The notes under the pieces: model-generated
Databases searched by the model: none
The model's input: only the letters and a program-made list of their open reading frames with translations
What the model was told of the DNA's origin: nothing
Program-made: the position numbers and the translations under genes
Origin: Reclinomonas americana ATCC 50394
Lineage: Eukaryota > Jakobida > Jakobea > Jakobida
Direction: 5' to 3'
NCBI GenBank assembly: GCA_048213135.1
Contig: PS015186.1
Coordinates: 128,591 to 174,904, forward strand
DNA length: 46,314 bases
Shown here: positions 22,125 to 31,605 of the stretch, piece after piece
How the letters are laid out: each line of letters starts with the position of its first letter
How positions within the stretch are numbered: position 1 is the stretch's first letter

Positions 22125-23713
22125 CAAGGGTAGGCGAGCAGAAGATTAGACTGCACGAGTGAGCGACGAACACCGAATTCATGAGCGCAGGAAGTTTATC
22201 AGCAACAAAGTACCGTGAGATCGAGAGAGAGAGAGAGATTAAATGCAAGGATGAGAGATGGACTAGGAGACAAACTGACCAGCTAGAGTACGAGCGATGA
22301 ACAAAGTGTGCGTGCATGAGCTAGCACGTAGCAGAGAGTGCGAGAATGAGCGAGCACAAACAAAGGTCTCTCAATGGGCAATCGAGGATGACTGAATAAG
22401 TTGTGGTGACAAAGCGATCGAAGAAAAGTAGGAAGGTGTTGTTGAGTGACGGACTGTGTGAGCTACATGGAGGTGCAACAGAATACGGGTATCATTTTCT
22501 TCCACGTCTCTCTCTCCCCTCTCCTCTCTCCCCTCGGTACTCACCTGTCGGGCGAACCAAGTGCGGCGACTTTTTCAATCCCGCGCAGTATTCCTCCACG
22601 TGCGCCATGAGGCGAGAAAGCAGGCGTTCACCACCGACATGATGGACGTGTCGCCCGAGACCGCGAAACACGGCGCCAAACACACTAGTAACGATATGCT
22701 CGATTGGCAGATTGCACGACTGCCGAAAAAGAGTGAGACACGCACGTACCGTATCATGGCGCTGATCTTTTTGCGATTCTTCTCCGACTTGCGATCCTTG
22801 ACCAGTTGGCTGATGTCGACGAGGAAGCGATCGAGCAGCGTCTGACCAAACGGACTCATCATCGCCACCCAGCAGTCGTTGAATTTGGCCAGTGAATCTG
22901 CGTGCGCGCATGAGTGACTGACATCTTGAATATCTCTTCCTCATCCCCGACTCACCACACAAGCGCGTGAGGTACGCCTCCGCCGCCGGATCCAGCGCCC
23001 ATCCCAACAGCATGTCGACCACATCCTCAAAGGAGCGCATGAATGTGTCGCGAAAGGCCGGATGTGTGCCGACGAGCTCCAGGAAGCCGAGAATGCTGAC
23101 GAGCAGGCCGTGGTTGCGCGGGTCTTGCAGCAGCTCCAGGCAGAGTTTCACAAAGCGCGGGATGTGCAGACGAACGTGCTCTCGTTGGCCTTGTTGGATG
23201 TACTGCGCGGGTAGTGAAGTGAGAGGGGAGAAGGGGAAGGAGGGGAGAGAAGGGCGTTGTACGCACAGAATGAAGCACGCTAAAGAGTTTCTTTCGCTTG
23301 ACTTGCGAGTGGGCGCTGAAGAGTTGGTAGACCCAGTGCAGTAAGTCGCCGGCGGAGCCTGTGGTGGGGAGGGGGTAAAGGGGACAGGGAAGAAAAGTAA
23401 GAACCTCGCTTGCTCTGATTTCTTTTCTTCTTCTATTTCTTCCCTACAACCCACCCTTCAATCCACACAATATCGCCGTCAGTGCATTCTCCGCTGCCGC
23501 CGTGCGTCGCGACGAGCTCAGCGCCTGATCCAGCACGTGCAGCACGCGCGGAGTCAGATCCAACACATCCTGCTCCGAGGCCACACTCAGCAGCTCTTGC
23601 ACGCATTCGTCCCATCGCGGAGCTGCAGAGGTCGATGTGGCAGACGAGGCAGTGGCGGCTGAAGCAGCAGCAGCAGTAGTGGAGGAGGAAGAGGAAGACG
23701 AGCGAGTGGATTT
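7344..23713 (-). CDS. SMG1: SMG1, PI3K-related protein kinase of nonsense-mediated mRNA decay
   Basis: SMG1 phosphorylates the helicase UPF1 at stalled termination complexes to trigger mRNA decay (family knowledge). Identity rests on three diagnostic blocks. One is the kinase core GLGDRHLDNILID followed across an intron by HVDF-NICFERGESLRVPE and VPFRM. The second is the ATP-site region TIVGSDGRSHLFLLKGREDL. The third is the FATC end RIRAKLEGRP and LDNLSVMYEGWTPWI. Upstream, LLLLEFLDHLEKLMYN and PQLFSSLNHPEAVVRES match SMG1 helical repeats. I count roughly 35-40 exons and about 3,400 residues, close to the animal protein. Well-fixed exons include 17481-16141, 15299-14783, 14520-13562, 13491-13245, 13182-13019, 12960-12633, 12578-12438 and 7537-7344. 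The 5'-most exon found (23713-23452) starts at an acceptor, so the start codon lies upstream and was not found. Introns are C/T-rich on the sense strand. I see no break in the kinase. Confidence 0.93.
7607..12578 (-). other. SMG1: SMG1 long insertion between kinase and FATC
   Basis: SMG1 is unusual among PIKKs in having a very long segment between kinase and FATC, and this gene keeps it: over 1,000 residues in about 14 exons. Recognisable pieces are SDIVKAICQQLHALRDLLLK (about 12100), LDLDELIDQP (about 10620), a small exon at about 10010-9925 (SHVLPSMEPSETTCAAM), LMDWLLPSPLDVTAVSHRR (about 9080) and LVEWESVRLPTEQSVAVQK (about 8690). A short poly-Gln occurs near 10890. The intron that holds the 321-N gap separates two exons that still join in phase. 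Confidence 0.75.
9379..9910. repeat. GA and CA microsatellites flanking a 321-N gap
   Basis: (GA)n at 9379-9416 and 9441-9453, N-run at 9460-9780, then ACAGAC and (CA)n at about 9781-9888 and (GA)n to 9909. All of it is intronic in SMG1. Confidence 0.95.
12633..14520 (-). other. SMG1: SMG1 kinase domain exons
   Basis: Exon 14520-13562 carries RPKQVTIVGSDGRSHLF with the presumed ATP-contacting lysine in FLLKGREDLHLD, then VVPLGSNAGLIEWL. Exon 13491-13245 carries ELWCSSRSYDEWW and the catalytic loop GLGDRHLDN (Asp and Asn present). The metal-binding motif reads DFN once the 13244-13183 intron is removed, in line with the D-aromatic-N of other SMG1 proteins rather than DFG. Exon 13182-13019 carries LRVPEVVPFRM and GVFRTAAEHTLDLL. 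Exon 12960-12633 opens ETVLALLTSLVYDPLAEW, the kinase C-lobe end. All expected catalytic residues are present. Confidence 0.92.
15304..15720 (-). repeat. Purine-rich minisatellite in SMG1 intron, pure purine 15418-15604
   Basis: On the plus strand 15418-15604 contains only A and G (187 bp). It includes about eight copies of a 12-bp unit GGAGGAGGGGAA and then GGGGAA repeats. On the transcribed sense strand this is pure pyrimidine. The flanks remain purine-rich as far as the (GTGAGTGA)-like repeats at about 15640-15760. Confidence 0.93.
17998..18253 (-). repeat. AAG/AAC triplet repeats in SMG1 intron
   Basis: Plus-strand GAAGAAGAA-rich sequence passes into (CAA)n at about 18185-18252. It lies between SMG1 exons ending near 17880 and starting near 18350. 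It is not coding on the SMG1 strand, where it reads TTG and CTT triplets. Confidence 0.9.
19560..23713 (-). other. SMG1: SMG1 N-terminal helical-repeat region
   Basis: Exons here encode amphipathic helical repeats of the HEAT type expected for the N-terminal solenoid. The first visible exon opens with a Ser/Ala-rich linker before WDECVQELLSVAS. Later blocks include FGQTLLDRFLVDISQLVKD (near 22840), LCLELLQDPRNHGLLVSILG (near 23120) and SLIRQCLTHLVRFRHPKQRL (near 21320). In family members this arch contacts SMG8, SMG9 and UPF proteins. A long intron of roughly 780 bp lies at about 22540-21765 and is purine-rich on the plus strand. Exon borders are approximate. Confidence 0.75.
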
Positions 23714-24116
23714 CTGTGTGAAGGAGAAGGAGATATTAGAGGTGAGTGGAAGGCCAAGTGAGAGAGAAGAAGGAAAGCATGAATGAGAAATGAGTGAGAG
23801 AGAGAGAGGCAAGGAGGAAGAACAGGAGAAGGGCATGTGAGCAGAGGAGTGAGCGAGCAGAAAAGTGAGTGAGTGAGTGAGTGAGGCGAGGGCGTGGGAG
23901 AGGGAGAGGAAGAGAGAAAGTGAGAGTGAGTGAGTGAGAGAGTGAGTGAGTGAGTGAGTCAGAGTGAGTGTGAATGAGCAATAGTGAGTGAGGGAGTGAG
24001 TGAGGGAGTGAGGGAGTGAGGAAGTGAGTGAGAGAGAGAGAGTGACTGATAAGAGAGAAAGGCGAAGAATGAGAATCACAGACAGAATGCATTGATACAG
24101 TATAGAATGCAGAGTG

Positions 24117-24177
<61 letters not shown>

Positions 24178-24469
24178 GAGTAGTAGTACGTAGTAAGTAA
24201 GTAAGAAGAGAGAGAGAGAGAGAGACGAGAGATAGTAGTAAGTAGTAGTAGTAGTGTGTGTGTACGTACGTACGTACGTACGTAGTACGTAGGTAGGAAG
24301 GAAGGAAGGAAGGAAGGAAGGAAGGAAGNNNNNNNNNNNNNNNNNNNNNNNNNNNNNNNNNNNNNNNNNNNNNNNNNAAGGGAAACGGGAAAAGGGAAAG
24401 GTAAAGGTAAAGGTAAAGTAACGAACGAACGAACGAAGTAGTAGTACGTAGTAGTAAGTAGTAAGTAGT

Positions 24470-24544
<75 letters not shown>

Positions 24545-25124
24545 CGACGATTAAGGCGACTTTGAAAATGAAGAATGAGAGAGAAGGAGAGACCGAGAAT
24601 GCATTAAGAGAGTGTATGTGCGTGTGCATCCAGTGACTGTGAGAGAGAGAGAGAGAGCAATGTAGAGTGTGAGAGTGAGAGTGACATAACTGTGCTGATT
24701 GCATGTGAGTGAACGAGCTCGACGAAATGCTCCACTGCTGCATGTTTGCGGTCCATTCTCTCTCTCTCTCTTTCTCGCTCTTGTGCTATGGGAGGAGAGC
24801 GAGTGGCCCTCTCCTCCTCGTCGGCCTTTTTGTTGATTGCAAGGACAGTGGAGGACGAACGTTTGTCTCTGCATTCTTCCGTACACGTGCGCGAAATGGC
24901 GAGAGGGTGTGCTGGTGGCAGGAGGAGGAGAGAACGATAACGATATTATGGTTTGCATTTCTTTGCATCGGTATCTGGCTGCGACGTTGCTTCCATGCAC
25001 GTCGCGAGCTCCGAGACAACGCAGCTGACCATGTCGCGCACCACCACCGATATCAGCCCCACCAACAACATGACACGCTCTCTTTTGTTCAACCACGCTA
25101 TCAACGACGACACCACGTGCACCA
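23714..25124. other. Upstream flank of SMG1: simple repeats, missing start exon
   Basis: About 1.4 kb between the first SMG1 exon found and the dispersed repeat. It is dominated by GAGTGAGTGA, (GA)n, GTA, GTAC, GGAA and CGAA repeats, with a short N-gap. The SMG1 start codon and promoter should lie here or further upstream. 24700-25120 is complex sequence with short open frames on both strands but nothing I recognise. Confidence 0.55.
24119..24540. repeat. Compound microsatellite with 49-N gap
   Basis: (GA)n 24119-24176, GTA and GTAA repeats, (GTAC)n about 24259-24283, (GGAA)n 24297-24328, N-run 24329-24377, GGGAAA and GGTAAA steps, (CGAA)n about 24421-24436, GTA repeats, then (GA)n 24480-24540. 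Neighbouring motifs differ by single changes. Confidence 0.95.
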
Positions 25125-25321
25125 CTGTTTTTGCTTCACGGATCTGGACCCGTACCCGGCTTTGCTTGTTTGCCTGGCTTATGGCCTTTTCCCCGAATTC
25201 GATGTGCCGTGTACGATCGCAGAAAACGCTATGCGTCAATGCAAGTGCGTCAAATCCACTGGTAAACCACGCTTATGCGGTGAAGATCGCAGTTCTCGAC
25301 TTGTTCGAATCTCCGAGAGCG

Positions 25322-25398
<77 letters not shown>

Positions 25399-25747
25399 CA
25401 ACGTAAACANNNNNNNNNNNNNNNNNNNNNNNNNNNNNNNNNNNNNNNNNNNNNNNNNNNNNNNNNNNNNNNNNNNNNNNNNNNNNNNNNNNNNNNNNNN
25501 NNNNNNNNNNNNNNNNNNNNNNNNNNNNNNNNNNNNNNNNNNNNNNNNNNNNNNNNNNNNNNNNNNNNNNNNNNNNNNNNNNNNNNNNNNNNNNNNNNNN
25601 NNNNNNNNNNNNNNNNNNNNNNNNNNNNNNNNNNNNNNAGAAAACACGTCCGCTACCTCAAGACTAGTCAGTGTTGTCGGTTTTGATATGGTTGGACTTG
25701 GTCATCAAGACAGCTGTTGCTTTGTTGGCGGAATGAACTGTTGTTGC
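25125..25747 (+). mobile_element. Dispersed repeat, copy A, interrupted by (AC)n and an N-gap
   Basis: 25125-25320 and 25640-25747 align to 32380-32575 and 32590-32684. Shared blocks include TTTGCCTGGCTTATGGCC, TGTACGATCGCAGAAAACGC and GTGCGTCAAATCCACTGG. The right end (CAGCTGTTGCTTTGTTGG) resembles the right terminus of copy B. In copy A the middle is expanded by (AC)n at 25322-25397 and a 229-N gap. No coding capacity is apparent. The left terminus is not recognisable, so this copy is probably truncated or diverged. Confidence 0.6.
25322..25638. repeat. (AC)n microsatellite and 229-N gap
   Basis: (AC)n from 25322 to about 25397, then a short AACGTAAACA link and N from 25410 to 25638. Confidence 0.97.
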
Positions 25748-25916
25748 TCACCGGTGGCCGCACACTGTCCCCCCCCCCCCCTTCCCCCTCGCTCTTCTTT
25801 CATTCTGATGCGGCCACATCAGTCTGTTTCCTTTCCCGATTATGTAAAGGCCACAAAATTGTAAAGCCCCGTTTGTCGTCAGTGCTCGCGATATCCACGC
25901 ACCAATCAAACATATC

Positions 25917-27512
25917 ATGCACGCCAAGCTCACCACCATTTCACTGCTCGTCGCGCTTGTCGCCCTCATCCTCGTCTGCTGCAGCTCCGCTCTCCATGTC
26001 GACGCTCGCCGCATGACGCGCGATGAGGTGGTGCAAGTCGTCCGGGATCTCGACTGTGCGTGATTGTCTTCTTCCTCCCTGCTGTATCCAATCAATTTTC
26101 CATTTCGTCCTCATCGTGTGACCATTGCCAGCGCTCGGCTTCTTTGAGACGGATGATGACGATGGAGCAGTGATTACGACGTTGCCTTCGTTCAACGTGG
26201 CCGCCAACAAGAACGAAAATTACTACTCGTCGACTGTCACGGCCGACATTGACGACCCGACTCACGAGGGCCCGAATACGGTGGTGAGTGGTGAAAAAAT
26301 GCTGAAGTGGGCACACACAGTGTGTGGTGTGTTGGTATTTAGGCGACATTTCGAGCAGAACAATCACTTTGTTTGTTCCCCACCCTCCCTTCCCCTTCTT
26401 GTTGCCTTTCTTCTGGTTCTCCAGTCACACATGCCGTTCCTCTTATTTTCCCCCACCCTCCCTTGCTCTTCTTCCATCTTCTGGTTGTTCACACTCTCTG
26501 TCTTTCTTCTCGCGATCGTATGCTCCAGTCACACATGCCTTTCCTCTTATTATTCCCCACCCTCCCTTGCCCTTCCATTTTCTGCTTGTTCACACGTGCA
26601 CTCTCTGTCTTTCCTCTCTTGTGCTCCAGTCACCCATGCCATTCCCCGCTCTCCCTTCCCCTTCTTCCATTTTCTGGTTGTTCACACTCTGTCTTTCTTC
26701 TCGTATGCTCCAGTCACACATGCCGTTCCCCACCCTCCCCTCCCCCTCTTCCATGTTCTGGTTGTTCACATTCTGTCGTTCTTCTCGTATGCTCCAGTCA
26801 CACACATGCCATTCCCCGCTCTCCCTTCCCCCTCTTCCATTTTCTGGTTGTTCACATTCTGTCGTTCTTCTCGTACTCCTCCAGTCACATGCCGTTCCCC
26901 ACCCTCCCCTCCCTTCTTCCGTTTTCTGCTTGTTCACATTCTGTCTTGCTTCTCGTATGAACCAGTCACACATGCCGTTCCTCTTATTATCCTTTCCCTC
27001 CTTTCGGTTTCTGCGTGTTGGCACAGTCTCTGTCTTTCTTCTCGTTCTCCTCCAGTCACACACACACACACACACATGCCGTTCCTCTTATTATGTGGTC
27101 GTGTTCCCCGCCCTTCCCTTCCCCTTCTTTGCAGGGCTATCAATCGTGGAAGATCCAAGTCCGCCGCTTGAAGTCATCTCCGAATCAGATAGATATTCAG
27201 TGGTTCGTGCCGGAAAAAGCGTCTACTTATTTCGCGTGTCTCATGACGTGTGTGTCGTCGCGTGCATGCAGGGGTACCGCACCCGACTCCGGTTTCAGTG
27301 TTCGTCGAATCACCATCAAGAAGGCAGACTTCCTCAACTGGCGCTCCATTTGGGACGATCTGAATGCTGACAACAAAGGCGTGATCAATTTTGAATTCCC
27401 GAGTGGCAATGCCACGTTGCGTTTGCGTTTATATTCGTGCCGCCACGAGTCGCAGGGTGCAGTGGGCCTGACTGTTTTCGTGCAGCGAGCAAGCGAAGCT
27501 GAAGAACATTGA
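25917..27512 (+). CDS. Secreted protein of unknown family
   Basis: Three exons: 25917-26055, 26132-26283 and 27135-27512 (TGA), phases 1 and 0, 222 residues. The start is the first ATG of a clear signal peptide (MHAKLTTISLLVALVALILV, then CCSSALHVDA). The mature part has an acidic stretch (FFETDDDDGAV), polar regions with possible N-glycosylation (GNATLR), and a cysteine-containing C-terminal half with SYQ/YQSWKIQVRRL-like, IQWFVPEK, FLNWRSIWDDL and LRLRLYSCRHE segments. These look like a small beta-rich extracellular domain. I do not recognise the family and assign no function. No membrane segment follows the signal peptide. Intron 2 (851 bp) is filled with a minisatellite. Upstream (25748-25916) is a short C-rich stretch next to dispersed repeat copy A; the promoter must lie close by. 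Confidence 0.7.
26405..27078 (+). repeat. Intronic minisatellite, about 8 units of 80-110 bp
   Basis: Units begin with CCAGTCACACATGCCRTTCC near 26413, 26523, 26628, 26709, 26794, 26881, 26961 and 27053. They continue through CTCCCTTCCCC, TTCTGGTTGTTCACA and CTTTCTTCTCGTATG. Unit length varies and the last unit carries an expanded (CA)n. The array lies wholly within intron 2 of the secreted-protein gene. Confidence 0.9.
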
Positions 27513-28097
27513 CTACAGCGGGTTGAAAGCCCGAATTCGCGAGGCCATGGCGTTTGTGCCGTCTGCTTGACCGGGCAATGCCGAGGGCAGCAATGGCTGG
27601 ATGGAATGAAGGTCCATAACGATTCATACTAAACTCCACCACTGCACGAGAGGGAGAGGGAGAGAGGGAGAGGGAGATGCCAGTATGATAGATGCCCGAG
27701 CAATGCATGTGTGATATGCACATGATCACCACTGCATGAAAGAGAGAGAGGGAGAGAGAGGGAAGAGAGGGAGAATGAGGGAGAGAGGGAGAGGAAGATG
27801 CGCGTCGAGACAGGCGCGCATGCAGTCGGCGCAAACAGCGGAAGCAGGAGGTGGTGCGCGACAGGCCAGGCACAAACCGTGTGCATCAGACACTCGACTG
27901 GTTCGAACAGACCTGCAGCTGCCCTCAAGACAGGTGTTTTGTGCTGATGTTTTGAACTCCTTCCGGTCTCTCGACCTACTCTTCGAACTGCACCGTCGAC
28001 CTGCACCCTCCCAGTGCTTCTCTCTCCTCTCCTCCATCTGTTCCCCCTCCCCGCGCACCTCATCACTCCATAACTTTACCACGTATCTCACACACAC
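27513..28097. other. Convergent intergenic region
   Basis: 585 bp between the secreted-protein gene (plus) and the CAP-Gly gene (minus). GAGAGGGA repeats lie at 27648-27800, followed by complex sequence with no recognisable gene. It contains the two 3' ends. Confidence 0.6.
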
Positions 28098-31000
28098 TCA
28101 CTTTCCCGCTGCTCGCGCCCGCGTCGGTGACCTCGACTGCGCAGAGCCGCCTCGCGTCGCCGATTGCGGCCTGCTTCCTCCCCGTGCCTTGGGCGTGGTG
28201 CTGGCCGCCGTTGCCGCCTTGGGTGTGGTGGGCGTGGCCGGCTTGTACGCCTTGCGCTTCGTCGGCTTGTCGACCAACACCGGCTCGCACTTCACAACCA
28301 CCCGCGTTGTCGGCGAGGGAATTGGTCCGATCGCATCCGTCTCTCCCTCGTCGCCTCCAGCTGCTGTCGCCGCCGCCGATGCCACCGGCAGTGGTGGAAC
28401 GGCCACCGGCTCTGCATCCTCCTTCTGCTTCTGCTTCTTCTCGTGCTGCTGCTGTTGCTGCTGCTTGGCCTCCGCTCTCCGCTTCTTCACCATCAACAAC
28501 ACCTCCTCGTAGGTGCTCTTGGGTGGCGCGGCGGCTGGATCGTGGCGGCCCTTGCGCTGCTGCTGCTGCTGCTGAACGCCGTCGGGGGTTCGGCGTCCGC
28601 GGTCCGACGGAGCCGCCCGCACGGCATCTGGTCGCGAAAACACCCCGTGACCGGGCTTGCACTTGAAATACTGGCGACCGTCGACGGCGCCGTCGTTCTT
28701 GCCCTCGGCCGTCTCCAACTCGATGCCGACCCACACACCCGACGCAAAATCGGTCTCGCCCACAAAGCGCACACGACCAAACAACTCCTTGTTGCCGACG
28801 GCCACTCGCTCACCGACGCGCGGCACACGAGCCGATGGGTACGGCGACGTCGCACCGCCCTGTCGGCGAGCCGCCGAGGCCGCACTGCCAGTTCCACTGT
28901 TCTCCGACGTGGTGCCGTCGCGGTGGCGCGAAGCGGAGCGGGTGCGCTGGTCGTCGGCGTCGTCGGTACTGCGGCCGCGAGAGCGCGGCCGTGATCGACT
29001 GGAGGAGCGTGGCTCCCACGGCTTGGGTGTGGTCGCCAGCTGTGGGGTGCGCGGCGGCGAGCCGGTGATGATGGTGGCGTTGGCGGGAATGAGGGTGGTA
29101 ATCTCCTCCTCCTCCTCCTCCTCTTCCTCCTGCCCCGCCACCGCCGTCTCCGCGGCTGCAGTCGCGCGGTCGGGGGTCGTGCTGCGCGTGCGTTGCGATG
29201 CCCGCAACGGCGACGCCACCACGGTCTTGTGGTACGCGGAGCGTGTGGTGGACAGTGGTGAATCGAGTGCCGACTGCGAAGGCGGGGAGCGCGAGCGGTT
29301 GCCCTTTTGCTGCTGGTGCGAGCGGAGTGGGTCGAAGCGGCGAACGGCGCGATTGATGAGGCTGTATTTTCTGGCGTGTGTCCACTCGGCGCACTGGCGG
29401 AGGAGTTGTTCCTGAAGGAGGGGAGAATAAGGGGAAGGGGAATAAGGGGAAGGGGGAAAGTGGAAAGGGGGAAAAGGGGAAGGGGAAGGGGAAGGGGAAG
29501 TGAGCGAGGAATAAATGGGACTGAGGGACAAGGAGTACAGCGAGAGAGACATGGAGCACAGCGAGAGAGACATGGAGCACAGCGAGAGAGACATGGAGCA
29601 CAGCGAGAGAGACATGGAGCACAGCGAGAGAGACATGGAGCACAGCGAGAGAGACATGGAGCACAGCGAGAGAGACGTGGAGCACAGCGAGAGAGACGTG
29701 GAGCACAGCGAGAGAGACGTGGAGCACAGCGAGAGAGACGGAGCACGGCGAGAAGAAGGGGCATTGCGAGAGCGCAGGGAGCACAGTGAGAGACGGGAGC
29801 AACGTAAGAGACACAGAGCACAGCGAGAGCATGTAGCACAAAAAGAGACGCCCTTTGACAGAAAATCCATGCACAAACCATCTCTCGCACATGCTGCGCA
29901 AGTTCTCGGTCGGAATCTGTGCTCTTGGCGTCGTCGTCTTGATCTGTCGCATCCGCGCCACCGTATCCAATCGAGAAGGCGTGTGTCAGGGGCATGCGAT
30001 CGACGTCGTCTGCGTAGCGCAACAGAAGCACATTCAGACAATGACGAGAGCTTTGGATTCGTGAATGCCTTTGACATACAAACCTTCTCTCCTCGACGCA
30101 TCACCATGCATAAAACTCTGGCGCTCCGACTCTGTGACAGATCCGTCAGTCAACACGCATTCCACTCACTACCTCGCCTCAACAACGACGCACCTCGCGC
30201 CGCCGCTGCCTTCAAAGCCAAACCCTCCACGTCGACGCCACGCGGTCCGTCTGATCGGTCGACAAAACGACGCACCGATGCCAAGCGCAGCTCAATGACG
30301 GCCAGTTTGGAGATGGCGTTCTTCATCTTGCGCTTCTCCTCGGCCACACTCAACTCCAGCCACCCGACTTGCTCGGTGGCGCGGGCCCACGTGTACAAGT
30401 TCATGGCCGCGGGGCATTGGCGCTTGATGGTCTGCGCACAGAGTGAGAAAATGATGATTCGAAAGGAGCGATTGATCACCAAAGTCGTCATCACCGTCAC
30501 ATCCAGTCCGTCTTGATTAAAGAACGCCGAGACCGCGTTGAGGTCTCGCTCGGTGAGAGTGAGCGCGTCAAACTCCTCCAGCTGCGGCCACAGCGAGTCG
30601 AGATCGCTAAGAGAGTGCTTGATGTCGTCGTCGGAGATTGAGGGGCGACGGAGCAGCGAAAAGACGGCGTACATGAGCACAGTGAGGCAGTGCGGGAGGT
30701 CGGCGGTGTCGCTGCGCGAGGCCAGAGTGCGGAGATCGAGCATGTCGTCGTAGGAGAGGCAGTCGGCATCCTGCGGAAACGGGGATGAGGAAAGAGAGGG
30801 ATGGGGTGTTGAGGAAAGCAGTGATCGCTCAATACCTGCTTTGCCTCGGCCAGCGCTTGCGAGTGTGCCTGGAGTGAGCGATCGGCCACGCGGCGTTCGG
30901 CTTCTGCGCGGGCACGAAGGTGTTCCAGTTCGTCGGCAATGTGGCGAACGCGATCGGCGGGCTGTGGAGGGCGAAGGAGAAGGGGAAGTGAGCGGGAAGG

Positions 31001-31605
31001 GAGGGGGAAGGGAGGGGAAGGAGTGGCGGAGGTGAGTGGGAGAAGGAGTGGGGGAGTGGGAAGGGGAATGAGGGAGGGAGAAGGGAGTGAGTGGGGGAAG
31101 GAGGGCGGCGAGAGAGTCGAAGGGATATCGCTACAAATCGCTGCCTCCTTTGCCTGATCGCTTCCTCGTCACTCTCTCCCGGATAAACGATAAGGTGACG
31201 GATAAGGAGAGCAACGGCGAAGGATATGGCGAAGGAGGCGGAGGATAAGGCCTTGCCTTTGAACGCCTGAGTCGTTCTCTCTCAATCTCTCATGCATCTC
31301 TTCTCTCTCCATCATTCATTACTTCTGCTCTCCTCGACTCTCCCTGCTCTCTCCTCTGCTGCCCTCTCTCTCTCCTCTCCTCTCTCTCTCTCTTCCTTCC
31401 TCTCTCTCTCTTCCTCCTCTCTCTCTCTCTCTCTCCCACTAACCATCTTCTCAAACTCTCGCGGATGAATCGACATGAGCTCCTCATCAGACAGACTCTG
31501 CTCCTGTTGTTGTTGTTGCTGCTGAACAATGCGCTCGAGAGAGACATTGGCGACGGCTGCGTTGGAGCCGACGATTCCCGACGAGTAAACCCGACGCGGA
31601 AGCAT
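28098..31605 (-). CDS. Microtubule-associated protein: dynein-stalk-like module plus CAP-Gly domain
   Basis: Five exons: 31605-31444, 30961-30836, 30770-30194, 30009-29879 and 29411-28098, phases 0, 0, 1, 0, total 769 residues. Residues 1-54 are a leader with poly-Gln. Residues 55-96 form a heptad-rich helix (VRHIADELEHLRARAEAERR). Residues 97 to about 250 resemble the microtubule-binding tip of the dynein stalk, including DLRTLASRS, LWPQLEEFDALTLTERDL and MNLYTWARATEQ, followed by a second charged helix (VAEEKRKMKNAISKL). Residues about 335-530 are low complexity (poly-Glu, RS-rich). Residues about 530-597 are a CAP-Gly domain (GERVAVGNKELFGRVRFVG, then GKNDGAVDG, then KPGHGVF), with the canonical GKNDG-type motif that grips EEY/F tails. 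The basic, Ala/Pro/Thr-rich C-terminus (TPTTPKAATAASTTPKA) resembles tubulin-binding tails. There are no AAA motor domains. CAP-Gly is certain; the stalk-like call is by eye. The role is inferred: a microtubule linker or plus-end factor. Confidence 0.85.
29535..29745 (-). repeat. 21-bp minisatellite in CAP-Gly-gene intron
   Basis: About ten tandem copies of a 21-bp unit AGCGAGAGAGACATGGAGCA(C), the last three complete copies with GACGTGG instead of GACATGG. Because 21 is a multiple of 3 it reads open in most frames, but it sits between exon 30009-29879 and exon 29411-28098. Confidence 0.93.

Noticed and set aside
24259-24328. Telomere-like GTAGGTAGG and GGAA repeats
   Set aside because: Irregular short motifs within a compound microsatellite; no canonical TTAGGG or TTTAGGG array.
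26324-27370. Plus-strand open frame of more than 300 codons through the minisatellite
   Set aside because: Intron read-through; GT-AG borders at 26284 and 27134 join the real exons in phase.
27890-27920. tRNA B-box-like GGTTCGAAC
   Set aside because: No matching A box, acceptor stem or cloverleaf around it.
28127-29415. Plus-strand open frames opposite the CAP-Gly exon
   Set aside because: Shadows of a GC-rich coding exon; the minus frame contains a clear CAP-Gly domain.
29535-29745. CRISPR-like array
   Set aside because: Head-to-tail repeats with no spacers in an intron of a eukaryotic gene.
29515-30516. Plus-strand open frame with SERDMEH heptads
   Set aside because: Translation of the 21-bp minisatellite in an intron and then antisense of CAP-Gly-gene exons; no start or splice support.
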